From positions 1,302,001 to 1,366,000 of the forward strand of contig NZ_CP114771.1 of assembly GCF_027366395.1 (NCBI RefSeq): a stretch of DNA of 64,000 bases, written 5' to 3'. This DNA is from Endozoicomonas sp. GU-1. GTDB taxonomy: Bacteria > Pseudomonadota > Gammaproteobacteria > Pseudomonadales > Endozoicomonadaceae. Positions 46,947 to 56,889 of the stretch are shown here, piece by piece. The position numbers and the translations under genes are program-made. Position 1 is the first letter of the stretch. Each line of letters opens with the position of its first letter. The notes beneath the pieces were generated by a model. The model saw only the letters and a program-made list of their open reading frames with translations. It was not told the origin of the DNA and made no database searches.

Positions 46947-47210
46947 ATGGATGCTGATCTACCTACCACTTACCCTAGTAAAGCTGTAGCCAACCAATCG
47001 GAGAATGAAATCAAATCATTCCACCTAGATGATCTGCTACTTCCAACACAAACAGCTCAAATCCTCCACGTAACCACTGGCACCTTGTCAGTCTGGCGAT
47101 CAACAGGAAGATACCCACTAAAATTCGTAAAAGTAGGCCGCTGGGTACGATACCGCTACGGGGATATTTTGGAATTCATTGATCTTAGAACAAAGACGCA
47201 CGTCGCTTAA
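46947..47210 (+). CDS. AlpA/excisionase-type helix-turn-helix regulator
   Basis: The small DNA-binding protein contains LLLPTQTAQILHVTTGTLSVWRSTGRYPLKFVKVGRWVRYRYGDILEFI, the MerR-like winged helix of the AlpA/Xis/HTH_17 group, which directs excision or activates genes of prophages, P4-type satellites and integrative elements. The ATG at 46947 follows GGAG by 6 bases, preferred over the TTG at 46935. It heads a co-directional group with the toprim primase, ATPase and TubC-N-like genes, the usual order in integrative elements. Confidence 0.82.
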   Translation: MDADLPTTYPSKAVANQSENEIKSFHLDDLLLPTQTAQILHVTTGTLSVWRSTGRYPLKFVKVGRWVRYRYGDILEFIDLRTKTHVA

Positions 47211-47220
47211 GTAATCGGCC

Positions 47221-48149
47221 GTGAAAAAATTACTTGCAATGGATTATGAAATGACTCGAAAAGTTACAACCAATGCATTCATGCCATGTGAGATTGCCCA
47301 GCAGTCATCTCATGCCATGGAAAGCAATGGCTACCCTCTTAAGGGCATGCCTATTTACGATGGTGAAATACATCGATTCCATGTCAAGGGAGATAAGAAA
47401 GGTACCCTCAATGGGTGGTACGTTCTTTTTTAGCCCCCATTCCTGCCGCAGTCTATGGGAGCTGGAAGACTAATGAAAAATTCAATTGGTACGCTGTACA
47501 AAAAAATCAACTGACAGAAGCAGAGCAAGGTGAATATCAATATCTGCTGGAATCTGTCAGACAACAGCAAAAGGAAAAGCGCCACCAGGAACAGCAATGT
47601 GTAGCAGATGAGTCCACTGCATTTTTTCTGCAATTACCACATGATGTTCAGCACATGCCCTATATGGTCCGGAAAGAGGTCAATGGTTACGGTCTAGGGC
47701 GGTCAAATCAGCTTATTGTTGTTCCGATACGTGATATTGATGGCAATATCACGAGTCTACAATTCATTAGCCCAAACGGCTCTAAATGGTTTCAACGGGG
47801 AGGACGCGTTTCAGGATGCTTTCATCTCATCGGAGTAATTGCTGACATCTTATATATCTGCGAAGGGTATGCAACTGGAGCAACAATTCATCAGGAAACC
47901 GGTCTGCCTGTCGCCGTGGCATTCTTTGCCGACAATCTGAAACCTGTTGCCATTGCTATCAGAAAACAATACCCAAACCTGCATATCATCATTGCTGCTG
48001 ACAATGATCGATTTACTCCTGGAAACCCTGGTATATCAAAAGGAAGAGAAGCCGCTAATTCGACGGGGGCAAGCCTTGTGTATCCAGTATTTCCCAAAGG
48101 CCAAGCAGGTACCGACTTCAATGATCTAGCGCTTCTTGAAAGGACTTAA
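47221..48149 (+). pseudogene. Toprim-domain primase-like protein, frameshifted
   Basis: Two frames make one protein of about 308 residues. The first (47221-47433) holds the N-terminal segment GYPLKGMPIYDGEIHRFHVKGDKKGTLNGWYV, which is the zinc-less start of phage/plasmid primases. At a TTTTTT run (47426-47431) the frame shifts and continues LAPIPAAVYGSWKTNEKFNWYA. The toprim domain follows: ILYICEGYATGATIHQETGLPVAVAFFADNL with the catalytic Glu, then IIIAADND with the DxD, and GTDFNDLA. Such proteins prime replication of mobile elements or supply it together with the downstream ATPase. The break may be natural or an assembly error. Confidence 0.75.
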
Positions 48150-48152
48150 TGA

Positions 48153-49754
48153 ATGGATAACTCGGCACAAACAAAACTACTTAAAGAACAGTTGACGGAC
48201 ACCTCTGCTGGACGCAGCGCAACCATTTCTGAGCAAATAGTCGAACTCGCCACTGCAAGCTGTGAGCTATTTACTGATCTCGATGGAAAGCCTTTTGCCT
48301 CTTTTCACGGTAACAGTGGTGAACAGCAAACTTATGCCATCTACAGCAAAACATTCAAGTTAACCCTCGGTTTCTGGTATTACCAGGCAACCAAAAAGAC
48401 AGCTAAGCAGGAGCACCTGAAAGATGCACTGGAAGCTCTGGCGTCTACCGCCAGATATGCCGGTACAACACAGCCTGTATACACCAGAGTAGCTCATCAT
48501 GAAGGGGCTATTTATGTCGATTTAAGTAATGATCAATGGCAAGTCATAAAGGTCGATGCTACTGGATGGATAGTGCTGGATATAAGTCCAGTCAAGTTTA
48601 TTCGTACAGATGCCATGCGTTCACTGCCGGTACCCACGACGGGTGGTGACATCAATAACCTCTGGTCCTTTGTGAACGTCCCAGAAAAAGACCGCTTACT
48701 GGTTCTGGCCTGGATGGTCGAAGCACTTCGGCCTGAAACACAAAAGCCAATTCTGGAAATACTTGGCTCGCACGGAACCGGAAAAAGTCATACATCATCC
48801 ATTATCCGATCTTTAATTGACCCCAATAAAGCCCTGCTCCGGGCACTGCCCAAGTCAATCGATGATTTGTATGTTACTGCTGCGGCTAACTGGGTGCTAA
48901 CCAGTGAAAACGTTAGCCACTTGCCTGAACGTTATCAAGATGCCATGTGCCAAATCAGTACAGGCACTGGCTACGCCAAACGCGAGCTGTACTCTGATGG
49001 CAATGAAGTAACTTTTGAAGTAAAGCGCCCACAAATCGTAAATGGTATTACGCCACTTGCCACCAGGCAGGATATGGCAGATAGAACCGTCAGTATTACG
49101 TTACCTCTGATCCCCCGAGACCAGCGTCAAAATGATAAAGGTATAAAAGCTGACTTTAAGAAAGCATACCCAGAACTGTTTGGAGCCTTGCTGGAAATCC
49201 TGGCTAAATCACTTGACATATTGTCTGAGATTCAGCTTGAACAGCTTCCACGTTTAGCAGATTTCGGCATTCTGGGTGAAGCTGTCGGGAGGGTAATGGG
49301 AACCCCTGGCGTATTTAACGATCTGTTTTTTGAAAACCAAAAAGAGCTGGCACTTAATGCACTGGATAGCTGCCCGGCAGCAATGGCTTTGATTGCACTC
49401 TGTAACCAGTCAACTAATACGATAGTGTTCACCGGTACGGTTGGGCAGCTATTCAATACCGTTGAGTCCTATAAGGGCAATGACTTTGAAGGCTGGCCTA
49501 AGTCACCGAAGGGGTTTAGTAATGCCATTAAACGACAATCCGCTGCTCTGGCAATGATAGGTATTTCTTTCACTTTTCATAAACGTGGAAATAGTGGAAT
49601 CCCAGTCACTGTAACAAAACAGATAACGCAACCTGATTCACTAAGTACACATCATACACAACAAATCTCTACCGACAGTGAACATAGTGAACCTCGTGAA
49701 CTTGAATCAACAGCTGTAAGCGACAATGACGACCTCACGGAGATGGTCATATGA
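48153..49754 (+). CDS. ATPase/helicase-like replication protein of an integrative element
   Basis: A P-loop ATPase of 533 residues: Walker A is GSHGTGKSHTSS near residue 208. The sequence downstream contains ANWVLTSENVSHLP (an Asn-rich sensor-like strand) and ITPLATRQDMADRTVSITLPLIP (arginine finger region), the pattern of superfamily 3/DUF927-like helicases found beside toprim primases. It starts 4 bp after the toprim gene and overlaps the next start by ATGA-type coupling, so the three genes form one operon. It probably unwinds or loads onto the element's replication origin. No partner polymerase is seen. Confidence 0.75.
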   Translation: MDNSAQTKLLKEQLTDTSAGRSATISEQIVELATASCELFTDLDGKPFASFHGNSGEQQTYAIYSKTFKLTLGFWYYQATKKTAKQEHLKDALEALASTARYAGTTQPVYTRVAHHEGAIYVDLSNDQWQVIKVDATGWIVLDISPVKFIRTDAMRSLPVPTTGGDINNLWSFVNVPEKDRLLVLAWMVEALRPETQKPILEILGSHGTGKSHTSSIIRSLIDPNKALLRALPKSIDDLYVTAAANWVLTSENVSHLPERYQDAMCQISTGTGYAKRELYSDGNEVTFEVKRPQIVNGITPLATRQDMADRTVSITLPLIPRDQRQNDKGIKADFKKAYPELFGALLEILAKSLDILSEIQLEQLPRLADFGILGEAVGRVMGTPGVFNDLFFENQKELALNALDSCPAAMALIALCNQSTNTIVFTGTVGQLFNTVESYKGNDFEGWPKSPKGFSNAIKRQSAALAMIGISFTFHKRGNSGIPVTVTKQITQPDSLSTHHTQQISTDSEHSEPRELESTAVSDNDDLTEMVI

Positions 49755-49994
49755 ACATTGCACAGTTTAATAACGAATTAAGGCAGTCTGGTTTGAACCT
49801 ATGTGTTTTGGGGTCTGACCAGCTAAAGCTGGTCGGCCCAAGGTCAAAAATGACAACTCGTATTGTGGAAGCCATCCGCATACATAAAGCAGGGTTGATT
49901 TCTTATTTAAGCAATAATCAGCGGGAAGCATTGCATGATGTAACTGACAATAATGCATCAGTTGCCAATCCTCCCAAGATGACCGCTTATAGAC
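49751..49994 (+). pseudogene. TubC-N-like small protein, 5' part (split by IS4)
   Basis: Residues 1-60 (IAQFNNELRQSGLNLCVLGSDQLKLVGPRSKMTTRIVEAIRIHKAGLISYL) resemble the TubC N-terminal docking-type helical fold often found beside primase/helicase genes in mobile elements. Coding sequence runs cleanly to 49994 (TAYR), where the IS4 element starts. The original protein, rejoined across the 10-bp target duplication, was about 128 residues. Confidence 0.7.
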
Positions 49995-50080
49995 CAATGG
50001 CACTGACTTAAGGCCTCAGCCCTTGATAATTCAAGGCTTACTCGGAAAGAAGCGACTATAAAAAGTCACAAACCTAAATA

Positions 50081-51803
50081 GTGCCTGTCAGAAAACCCAT
50101 GAATAATCCGACTCAACAGGCACTTACAAAATTTTTTTGAAAACAAAACAGGTCGCTCATACCAGTCGCCTCCTTTTTTGATCAAAACTTAATCATTTTC
50201 CCGTTTTTCGGGTGTCCGTAATCTTCACCCAACGATGATCGTTTGTTTTCTGGCACGCTTCTCCCGTTCAGGCTGCTTTTTTGACAGCCTGACTGGATTG
50301 CTTTTGCAGTATAGAGCCCAAGCGGTGCAGATTGGTTCCTAAAACCGCCAGGCCAACATACCGACGATAACCGTCAATCCCTGAGTCCGGACATCGGTCC
50401 AGCCCGTGCTGCTCAAGTGCATTAATGTCGGACTCTACCGCGGAATGCTTCTTCATTGCCCTGACAAAATCAGGGTGTCGTTCACGCTTCCGGTCTTGTT
50501 CAGACCATCGCCCCTTTTTGGGTAAGACGGCTCGGTCAAGAAATGTTTCCAGCTTTTCAAGGTTCTCTTTTGACCAGAATCCCCGGTCATAACTGACCTG
50601 CGATACTTCAGGAAACCGCTGTTTTGCGCCTTTAGCAATGGCTACAGTCACCTGGTCATCAGTCTGTTTTTCCATGACCAAATGGTGAAGCGTGAAACCA
50701 AACTGATCTTGAATCACGCACACCCTGAGGCCGAGTTCTACAGGAACGCCAGCTTTTCCTTTACTGATCCATTCCGTATGGCGTTCGAATAACGAAAAAA
50801 CCTTCTCACTGTGCGGAATGGTTTCGTGGTTCAGTACACGACGGATAATCAGTTGGCACTGGTAGTCTGCATCTTTTATCCAGTGCTCCAGCTCTTTCAG
50901 TCGCAAGTCTCCGGGTATCCGTGTCTTCAAGAGATTCAAGGTTATTTCAGCCTTGCGGATAAGCTTCTGGCTGTAGGCTACATACTCAGCATGGACGATT
51001 TCGATATCATGCTGTCGTGCTTCACGAAGCGACTCATTAGACGACGTTGAACGTTTCAGGTTACGGGCTTTGTGAAAACGCTTTTTGTGCTGATCCTGCA
51101 AGTAGTTGCTCTGTCGCCACAGGCTTTCCTGCTGCTCTGACGACAGGCAGGCTGCCCACTCGATCATCTTGCGAACGGCATCCCGGAGCAGGTTAATATC
51201 CGTTGGAAAGTGGGCATTGGTTTTTACGACAAACGAGTCAGCGCGGGCGCATATCCGCTCTTCTTTTTTTTTACCAGCTGGTGACCGGCATTGACCACAA
51301 TCTGGTTGATCTCGTCCAGTATTTCCGGGGTGAACAGGGCGATATTATCCTGCAAAGTCTGGATGTGATAAGAGTGGGTACAGTATGGTCCGTGTCCGAG
51401 CATTTGCCGCAACGTACCGTGTTCATTGGCCAGCTCCTGAAGGCGGTCGTAGTCGCAGTTGATGGTCAGACGCAGGGTGCCAAAAATCAGTATTTTCCAG
51501 AGATCCATACCTGGGCGGCCATTGTCACGGCTGGCGGGTATCATTCGCTCAAGGGCTTGAAAAACCTGCTCTCTCAGCTCTGGGGTGACCCAGATATGCT
51601 GAAAAGCCCGCAAGAGGCGGGGTATGTCGTCCCTGGATTTGGGGTTGAAGGTGATGGCAGAGATATCGACCTCGCCTAACTGCATTTGTGGCTTGATGGT
51701 TTGGCGCATGAGTGAGAAAACAGCCTGTCAGTGGAAATCTTCAATGATTAAGTTAGGTCACAGACTGCTGTTTTCAAGGGCTGATGGGTTTTCGGACAAG
51801 CAC
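50081..51803 (-). mobile_element. ISNCY-family element nested in the IS4
   Basis: Inverted ends GTGCCTGTCAGAAAACCCAT (50081-50100) and, inverted, GTGCTTGTCCGAAAACCCAT (51784-51803). Both are flanked by a direct TAAATA (50075-50080 and 51804-51809), a 6-bp target duplication. Its single transposase reads leftward. Confidence 0.88.
50268..51709 (-). pseudogene. ISNCY-family transposase, split at an A9 tract
   Basis: The N-terminal frame (51709 to 51224) matches the family with QMQLGEVDISAITFNPKSRDDIPRLLRAFQHI and NGRPGMDLWKILIFGTLRLTINCDYDRLQELANEHGTLRQMLGHG. It shifts at nine consecutive A (plus-strand T at 51264-51272) after LV; the alternative frame continues through EERICARADSFVVKTNAHFPTD to the C-terminal DDE half ending at 50268, with the VGLAVLGTNLHRLGSILQK tail. 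GTA-AAA-AAA-AAG contains the classical slippery A-AAA-AAG, so a programmed -1 frameshift is possible. Family members are usually a single frame, so a mutation is also possible. Confidence 0.8.
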
Positions 51804-51828
51804 TAAATATTTCCCTTCCGAGCAAACC

Positions 51829-53207
51829 ATGAACAAGTGTAGCCAAGAGTTTCTGTCCCTCGCAGATGAATGCCTTCACCAATTTGCACAGACTGAAAGT
51901 GATGAATTTTCATCAATCCTTACCTCTGATGACCTTAACTCTTTTCAGAATTGTTACCCCGGCTACAGGGTAAGGGACTTTCCACCCATCAAAACATTAA
52001 CCTTGTTCATGCGACAGGTGGCCAGTGACACCAAGTCATGTCGCCACGCCCTCATTGATGAAGCGAGAGACCAGGTCGTCAGGGGCAACAAGAAGAAAGT
52101 GCCCAACACTGACACCAGCGCATATTGCAAAGCGAGGCAACGGTTGAGTGAAGCATCCGTAAGAGGTTTGCTGCGCATATCTGGCAATAGCCTTGATCAC
52201 GCCTCACCAGAATCATGGCTATGGCATCAACGTCGTGTACTGCTTACTGATGGTTCAACATTGTTGATGCCTGACACCGAGAAAAATCAGAAAGAATATC
52301 CTCAACCTGGCACTCAAAAAAAGGGCTTGGTTTCCCGATTCTCAGAATTCTTGTTTTGATATGTCTTGGCAGTGGCGCATTGCTTGATTTTGCTGTGGCT
52401 GCCTACGAAGGGAAAGAAACCGGAGAACAAGCTTTGCTCAGGAAATTGTTCTCCCATCTGCAGGATGGCGGCATCCTGTTAGGTGATGCGAATTTTGAGA
52501 ACTACTTTCTGTTGGCTTTGCTGTTACAAGCCAAGGCTGACGTGGTTTTCGAGAAAAATGGTGCCCGCCATATTGATTTCCGGAAATGCGATCAAAAGCT
52601 GGGTAGCAAGGATGGATTATTCAAATTAACAAGACCAGTCCGACCTGAGTGGATGAGTCAGGAGCTTTATGATCAGATGCCTGCAGAGCTGGTAATCCGT
52701 GCTGTCAAGAACAAACGTCGCACCATCATCACCACTTTATTGGATGCTGAGGAGTATCCCCGGACAGAGATCATTGCGCTGTATCTGAAACGCTGGCACG
52801 TCGAGATTGATTTTGATGTCATCAAAACGACCATGAAAATGGATATGCTGCGTTGTAAAAGTCCGGAAATGGTGAGAAAAGAAATAAGCATCAACTTTCT
52901 GGTATACAACCTGATACGGGCACTGATGGGGAAAACAGCAAAGCACATTGACAAGACTCCACGGGAATTGAGTTTTAAAACGGCTCAGGAAACGCTGGTG
53001 TCATTCCTTCAGACGTTGCTGGGAGCATCGGGTGACTGGCTGGAACAGAAAATCATTAATATGTTGGACATCATAGGACAGCATATTGTTGGAAATCGAC
53101 CCGGTCGGTCGGAGCCAAGGGCCGTTAAGAAACGGCCAAAACCGCATAAAAGGCTCCAGCATTCCAGGTCGCAGGCACGCAGACTCAAGAAATACCAAGG
53201 GAAGTGA
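51829..53207 (+). pseudogene. IS4-family transposase, frameshifted
   Basis: The first frame (51829 to 52359) carries the N-terminal domain and the first catalytic Asp in RRVLLTDGSTLLMPDT. Near 52333 a missing G changes GLGFPILRILVL into a wrong tail. The second frame (to 53207) continues GALLDFAVAAYEGKETGE, DGGILLGDANFENYF with the second Asp, and the IS4 hallmark LYLKRWHVEIDFDVIKTTMKMDMLRCKSPEMVRKEI with the catalytic Glu. The combined enzyme would be about 460 residues. The ATG at 51829 is the natural start. Confidence 0.85.
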
Positions 53208-53227
53208 GCTTAAGTCAGTGCCATTGG

Positions 53228-53379
53228 CTTATAGACTGGTTCTTGACGGCATCCCAATGACTATGATCACTCCTTCCAAAGAACCTATTGAGCAGGTAAT
53301 ACTGGACGTCAGACGACGGTTTCGACAATACAACGTTGATTCACTGGAGCCTATGACTGCTGATCCGCCAAAGAAATAA
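53228..53379 (+). pseudogene. TubC-N-like small protein, 3' part
   Basis: After the IS4 and its 10-bp target repeat the frame resumes as AYRLVLDGIPMTMITPSKEPIEQVILDVRRRFRQYNVDSL and ends DPPKK at 53379. This is the original C-terminus of the 49751 gene. Confidence 0.75.
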
Positions 53380-53742
53380 ACGCTGATGTTTGATCAACTA
53401 TAAAAATGGTCGGCTCACTTCAGGTCATTACAAACAGTTTGACGGGAAGGCAAGAAAAGGAGGTTCTGCCTTAATTCCCGGTAAACTTACCGTCTATAGT
53501 CAGAGCCACCCAGCAAGGGCAACTGACTGTTTAGGGGGCATTTGCTGTAGAACTACTGGCAGTCTACCCCAACCCGCCAAGCTGTACTGCGATACCTTAA
53601 CGCCTGCTATAGGAGGATGTTAAATGGATTGTTGATGGTAGTGGTTACATCTGGTGCTGTGGCGTTAAGCCCTTCTGTTATTATTTGGTGAGCTGTTTAA
53701 TGAGATTTTGCGTAGGAATTTAGGTTCTACAGGGAGGTGACC
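53380..53742. other. Spacer without a firm gene
   Basis: A 363-bp stretch. A 77-codon frame (53390-53623, TTG start) is open but has no recognised domain or good start signal, so it is not called. The end of the stretch supplies the strong AGGGAGGTG ribosome site of the next gene. Confidence 0.45.
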
Positions 53743-54339
53743 ATGGGAGGTTACAACAGTGGCAAAAAGGCCAGCTGCGAAAAAAATGTTGAGGATTTCT
53801 ATACTCTGGACATTTGCTGGCTTTACCGGAATGGAATACTGGAGCCTGGAAGAAAAACAGTTATCCGGTTTGGCAAGTCGTTCGCCATCAGGATGAAATG
53901 CAAAACCCGGTTCTGGGGCTGGGAGCAGTGTCTGCATGTTGAGTACCCTGTCTGGAATGATGCCGGAAAAATTGAGACCAGGGAGCAGGTCATCGGATTT
54001 GAATGGGTCAGTACCCTGAAAGGCAAAACCCGCAGACCCTACTTCTATTGCCCTATGTTGGAAATTCGTGCTGGCAAGCTGTTGATGGGGAGGAATGGCT
54101 TTGCCCATCGGCGCTGGTATGGGCCGCTTTATCATAGCCAGACGCTTGGGCATTTTGATCGATCACTTAAGTCTTGCCAGGCAATCAAAGACAAGCTTGG
54201 CAATGCTGGCAGTGATTTTGCCACTAGTCCACCTCATAAGCCTAAAAGGATGCATAAGAGCACTTACCAAAAGTACCTTAAAAAGCACAGAAGATTAGCC
54301 CTGCCTGCTGTTGCTCGAATGGGGATGTGGTGTCTTTAG
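53743..54339 (+). CDS. Conserved hypothetical protein of mobile elements (MGGYNSG type)
   Basis: The 198-residue protein begins GGYNSGKKASCEKNVEDFYTLDICWLYRNGILEPG, a segment I recognise from uncharacterised proteins of plasmids and integrative elements. It is basic, has Cys-containing clusters (FYCPMLEI; the usual second CxxC is not intact) and a tail rich in Lys/Arg and Tyr (KPKRMHKSTYQKYLKKHRR), so nucleic-acid binding is possible. The strong AGGGAGGTG site is 5 bases before the ATG. It follows the replication module and precedes the recombinase, completing a plausible integrative-element segment. No precise function is known. Confidence 0.68.
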   Translation: MGGYNSGKKASCEKNVEDFYTLDICWLYRNGILEPGRKTVIRFGKSFAIRMKCKTRFWGWEQCLHVEYPVWNDAGKIETREQVIGFEWVSTLKGKTRRPYFYCPMLEIRAGKLLMGRNGFAHRRWYGPLYHSQTLGHFDRSLKSCQAIKDKLGNAGSDFATSPPHKPKRMHKSTYQKYLKKHRRLALPAVARMGMWCL

Positions 54340-54415
54340 GCTCAGAGAATCACAACATTGTCCCTCTGGTAGTTCTGAACTGGTAGAGTAAATGTAGATT
54401 CAGGTTTAGGGTTCT

Positions 54416-54595
54416 TCACAAAAGGTTATAGAGTGTTTGTCTGCTAATGCGGAACTCCTGAGCCAGTGCCTTTTTCTGTTCACCGTCAGCCACACGCCGA
54501 AACAGCTCTTTTACCTGTTCAGATGTGAGCCTGGGTTTTGCCCCAATCCGTTTGCCCTGCTTCCTGGCCGCAGCAATTCCCTCCCGCTGTCGCTC
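54416..54595 (-). pseudogene. Serine recombinase, C-terminal part (split by IS)
   Basis: RQREGIAAARKQGKRIGAKPRLTSEQVKELFRRVADGEQKKALAQEFRISRQTLYNLL is the E-helix end and helix-turn-helix DNA-binding domain of a resolvase/invertase. It joins the N-terminal part at 56265-56642 exactly across the IS and its 9-bp repeat. Confidence 0.88.
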
Positions 54596-56264
54596 CAGCA
54601 ATTCCCGCAAAAAGGGAAAAAATAAAGATTTTCCCTTAATTGTCTCATTACTTTTTTGGACACAAACAAAAAACTCAGCACAAAATCTGATCCATAGGTT
54701 AACTTAAATTCACTGAAGAAAATGGGTTATTATTTGGTAACTATGCCGTATCAGGGAATAAACTCCGGATGCTGATCATTTTCCGTTTTGGCTGTTCACT
54801 TGGTTTCACTCGCTTGCCTTTCGGTTTTGGTTCAGGTGTACCCTGCAAGATCAGCCCCTTCATGAATAACACCCAGGAACTAACCACAAAAATCTCAAAA
54901 AAATTCCTCTGCTTTTCCCAAAAAATCTTTTTCCGCTTGTTAGCCTTCAGCGCTTCATTAAATAATGGGCAGGAAAGCTCAACAATTTGATCAATCAGAA
55001 AGGCAAGAAACATCAGACAGGCAAAGTTGCTTGCCAGATTCTCTTCACCATGACCATAGTTATGCTCAAGACTGTAACCCAAATTCTTCAGTGTATTGAA
55101 CGTTTCATTTTCAATTAACCACCGTGCGCGTCCTCCTCGCATGATTTTCATGCAACACATATGGTTGTGAATGGGCAGGCTGGTTACCCAGCTATTGCAG
55201 TACTTTATTTTTCCATCCGAATCCGTTTCCACATAGTCGACATAATTGACCATAAAATCAGGATGTGACTTATTGAGTGGAACATCGTTTACGTAGCGAA
55301 ACGAATGCCGGTGACCCCGTTTGTCGGTATAAGTGAACCGACGGACTTTGCCTTCCCGGTCCAGATCATCAACGGCTTCCAGCAAAGCCTCATGATCACT
55401 GTCCTTGGCAACAGTGATAAAATTGTGACCATAAGACCGGATGAGTTTAAGGGTTGGCCCCTTGGAATAGAGACCATCTAAACCCAGTACCAATTTCAGG
55501 TGGTAGTGTTCCCTGGAGAGATCTTCCAGAATGCGTTCAAGGGCACGCACTTCACAGTCATTTTTGGAAGCATCTTTTTGTTGAGTAATAGGTTCTGGCA
55601 TTAACGGCAGAACTGTTTTCAATCCTGGCTTTACAAGACAGATCGCGGATAACTGATGATAGAAAACAGTTGTTTTTTTAGGATTGTCGGCGTTTTTTGT
55701 GCAACAGTTTTTACAATTGATACTCTTTGACGTAAAAGTTTGTGTGCCATCAATGGGAGCCAGGTAGCCCTCTTTAAAATATTGAAAATGTTTCAATTTC
55801 CCACGACGCTGACAATAAGCAAAAAGGGCGAGAAACAGTGGTCGAATATGCTTTGTCTTAACGTGATCAATTATTGATCTCAGATAGGTATCACAGGGTA
55901 TATTTTGAACATGATATAAACTCTTGGCGTTTTCCTTGATAGTGGGCTGTTCACGTTTGTCATCGCAGGCCAGTAACGATGGATTTTTGTTATGAAAAAC
56001 AGCAAGGGCATACATAAACAAATCGGAAATGGAAAAATTTGATGAGCGCCCTTTTTGTGAGCGAGGATCGGGAATCTCTTGAACTTGTTCAAAGACAAGA
56101 TCAATGAGGTCAGTAGTAACCGAATGATTATGAGAGGTAGGCATAGGATACTGTGTTGCTATTTTGCCAAAAGCATCATCTATTTTAGACTGCGTAGCTG
56201 AAATTGTCCTGTAAGCTTCCAGACCTTGGGAACAGCGGGCTTTCAGTCGTTGTGGGAATTACTG
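54596..56264 (-). mobile_element. 1669-bp IS4-like DDE element, copy 1 (in serine recombinase)
   Basis: Inverted ends CAGCAATTCCCGCAAAAAGG (left) and, read back from the right, CAGTAATTCCCACAACGACT. The 9-bp direct repeat CTGTCGCTC flanks it at 54587-54595 and 56265-56273. It is the same length as, and nearly identical to, the copy at 60732-62400. Confidence 0.93.
54741..56144 (-). CDS. DDE transposase (IS4-like superfamily), copy 1
   Basis: This intact 467-residue transposase has catalytic-region landmarks: LAPIDGTQTF (first Asp), LVLGLDGLYSKGPT (second Asp), and ARWLIENETFNTLKNLGYSLEHNYGHGEENLASNF holding the Glu. A Cys-rich insert (INCKNCCTKNAD) sits near residue 160. It differs from the copy at 60877 only at residue 5 (His versus Tyr). 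The exact ISfinder family was not determined; IS4-superfamily character is inferred from the YREK-like region. Both copies look active and recent. Confidence 0.88.
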   Translation of the reverse strand: MPTSHNHSVTTDLIDLVFEQVQEIPDPRSQKGRSSNFSISDLFMYALAVFHNKNPSLLACDDKREQPTIKENAKSLYHVQNIPCDTYLRSIIDHVKTKHIRPLFLALFAYCQRRGKLKHFQYFKEGYLAPIDGTQTFTSKSINCKNCCTKNADNPKKTTVFYHQLSAICLVKPGLKTVLPLMPEPITQQKDASKNDCEVRALERILEDLSREHYHLKLVLGLDGLYSKGPTLKLIRSYGHNFITVAKDSDHEALLEAVDDLDREGKVRRFTYTDKRGHRHSFRYVNDVPLNKSHPDFMVNYVDYVETDSDGKIKYCNSWVTSLPIHNHMCCMKIMRGGRARWLIENETFNTLKNLGYSLEHNYGHGEENLASNFACLMFLAFLIDQIVELSCPLFNEALKANKRKKIFWEKQRNFFEIFVVSSWVLFMKGLILQGTPEPKPKGKRVKPSEQPKRKMISIRSLFPDTA

Positions 56265-56642
56265 CTGTCGCTCCCGGATCATACTTCGCTCGAACTCGGC
56301 AAAAGCGCCCATCATCTGAAACATCAGCTTATGCATCGGGTTGCTGTCGCCGGTAAAAACCAGGTTTTCTTTGTGGAACTGGATGCTGATGCCATGTTCG
56401 GTAAGGTCTTCTACCAGCGACTGAAGACCTTTCAGACTGCGAGCAAGACGATCTATAGAGTGGACATGTAATCTGTCACCTTGTCGCAAATGCGGAAGAC
56501 AGGCTTTTAATTGAGGCCGATTGATGTCTCTACCGCTGCAATGTTCTTCAAAGGTGGTATCCAGCTCAATACCATCAAGCTGGCGGGAGGTGTTCTGGTC
56601 AATACTGCTGACCCGGATGTATCCGACATTCTGGCCTTTCAC
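56265..56642 (-). pseudogene. Serine recombinase (resolvase/invertase), N-terminal catalytic part
   Basis: The catalytic domain of a small serine recombinase: VGYIRVSSIDQNTSRQLDG contains the nucleophile Ser, followed by GRDINRPQLKACLPHLRQGDRLHVHSIDRLARSLKGLQSLVEDL with the conserved R-x-x-R and D. It reads intact to ERSMIRERQ, where the IS interrupts it. Before the insertion the ~185-residue protein probably served as a resolvase or invertase of a nearby mobile element. An AT-rich, promoter-like region lies upstream (56643-56889). Confidence 0.9.
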
Positions 56643-56889
56643 GCTACTGCTTCCTTTAACATCTTGTTTGAGTAAAGGAAAAACCAGACTCTGATTTACA
56701 CTATGCCCAATTGATCAGAAACAACTTTACTGGACACGTCAGATCAGTGACTTATCGGGCCTGAAAACCGTGTCCATAAATTGTACTCATTTTTACACTC
56801 AAAAAGGCCAACAGCAGTAAACCCCCCAAGATTTTTCAGCCTGCACCCAGTAAACTGGTTCAGCCCTTATCCATTAGCCGGAACCTGCA

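Larger units (their letters stand above)
49995..53226 (+). mobile_element. IS4-family element, itself interrupted by an ISNCY element
   Basis: Perfect 18-bp inverted ends: CAATGGCACTGACTTAAG at the left (49995-50012) and its complement at 53209-53226. It is flanked by a 10-bp direct repeat GCTTATAGAC at 49985-49994 and 53227-53236. Without the nested element and its 6-bp duplication it is about 1,503 bp, a normal IS4 length. Joining the flanks restores the TubC-N-like gene. Confidence 0.92.

Noticed and set aside
53390-53623. 77-codon plus-strand frame with a TTG start
   Set aside because: No ribosome site or recognisable domain; left as part of the spacer.
56643-56889. Possible res/recombination site upstream of the serine recombinase
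   Set aside because: AT-rich and in a suitable place, but I could not identify the repeated half-sites needed to call it.
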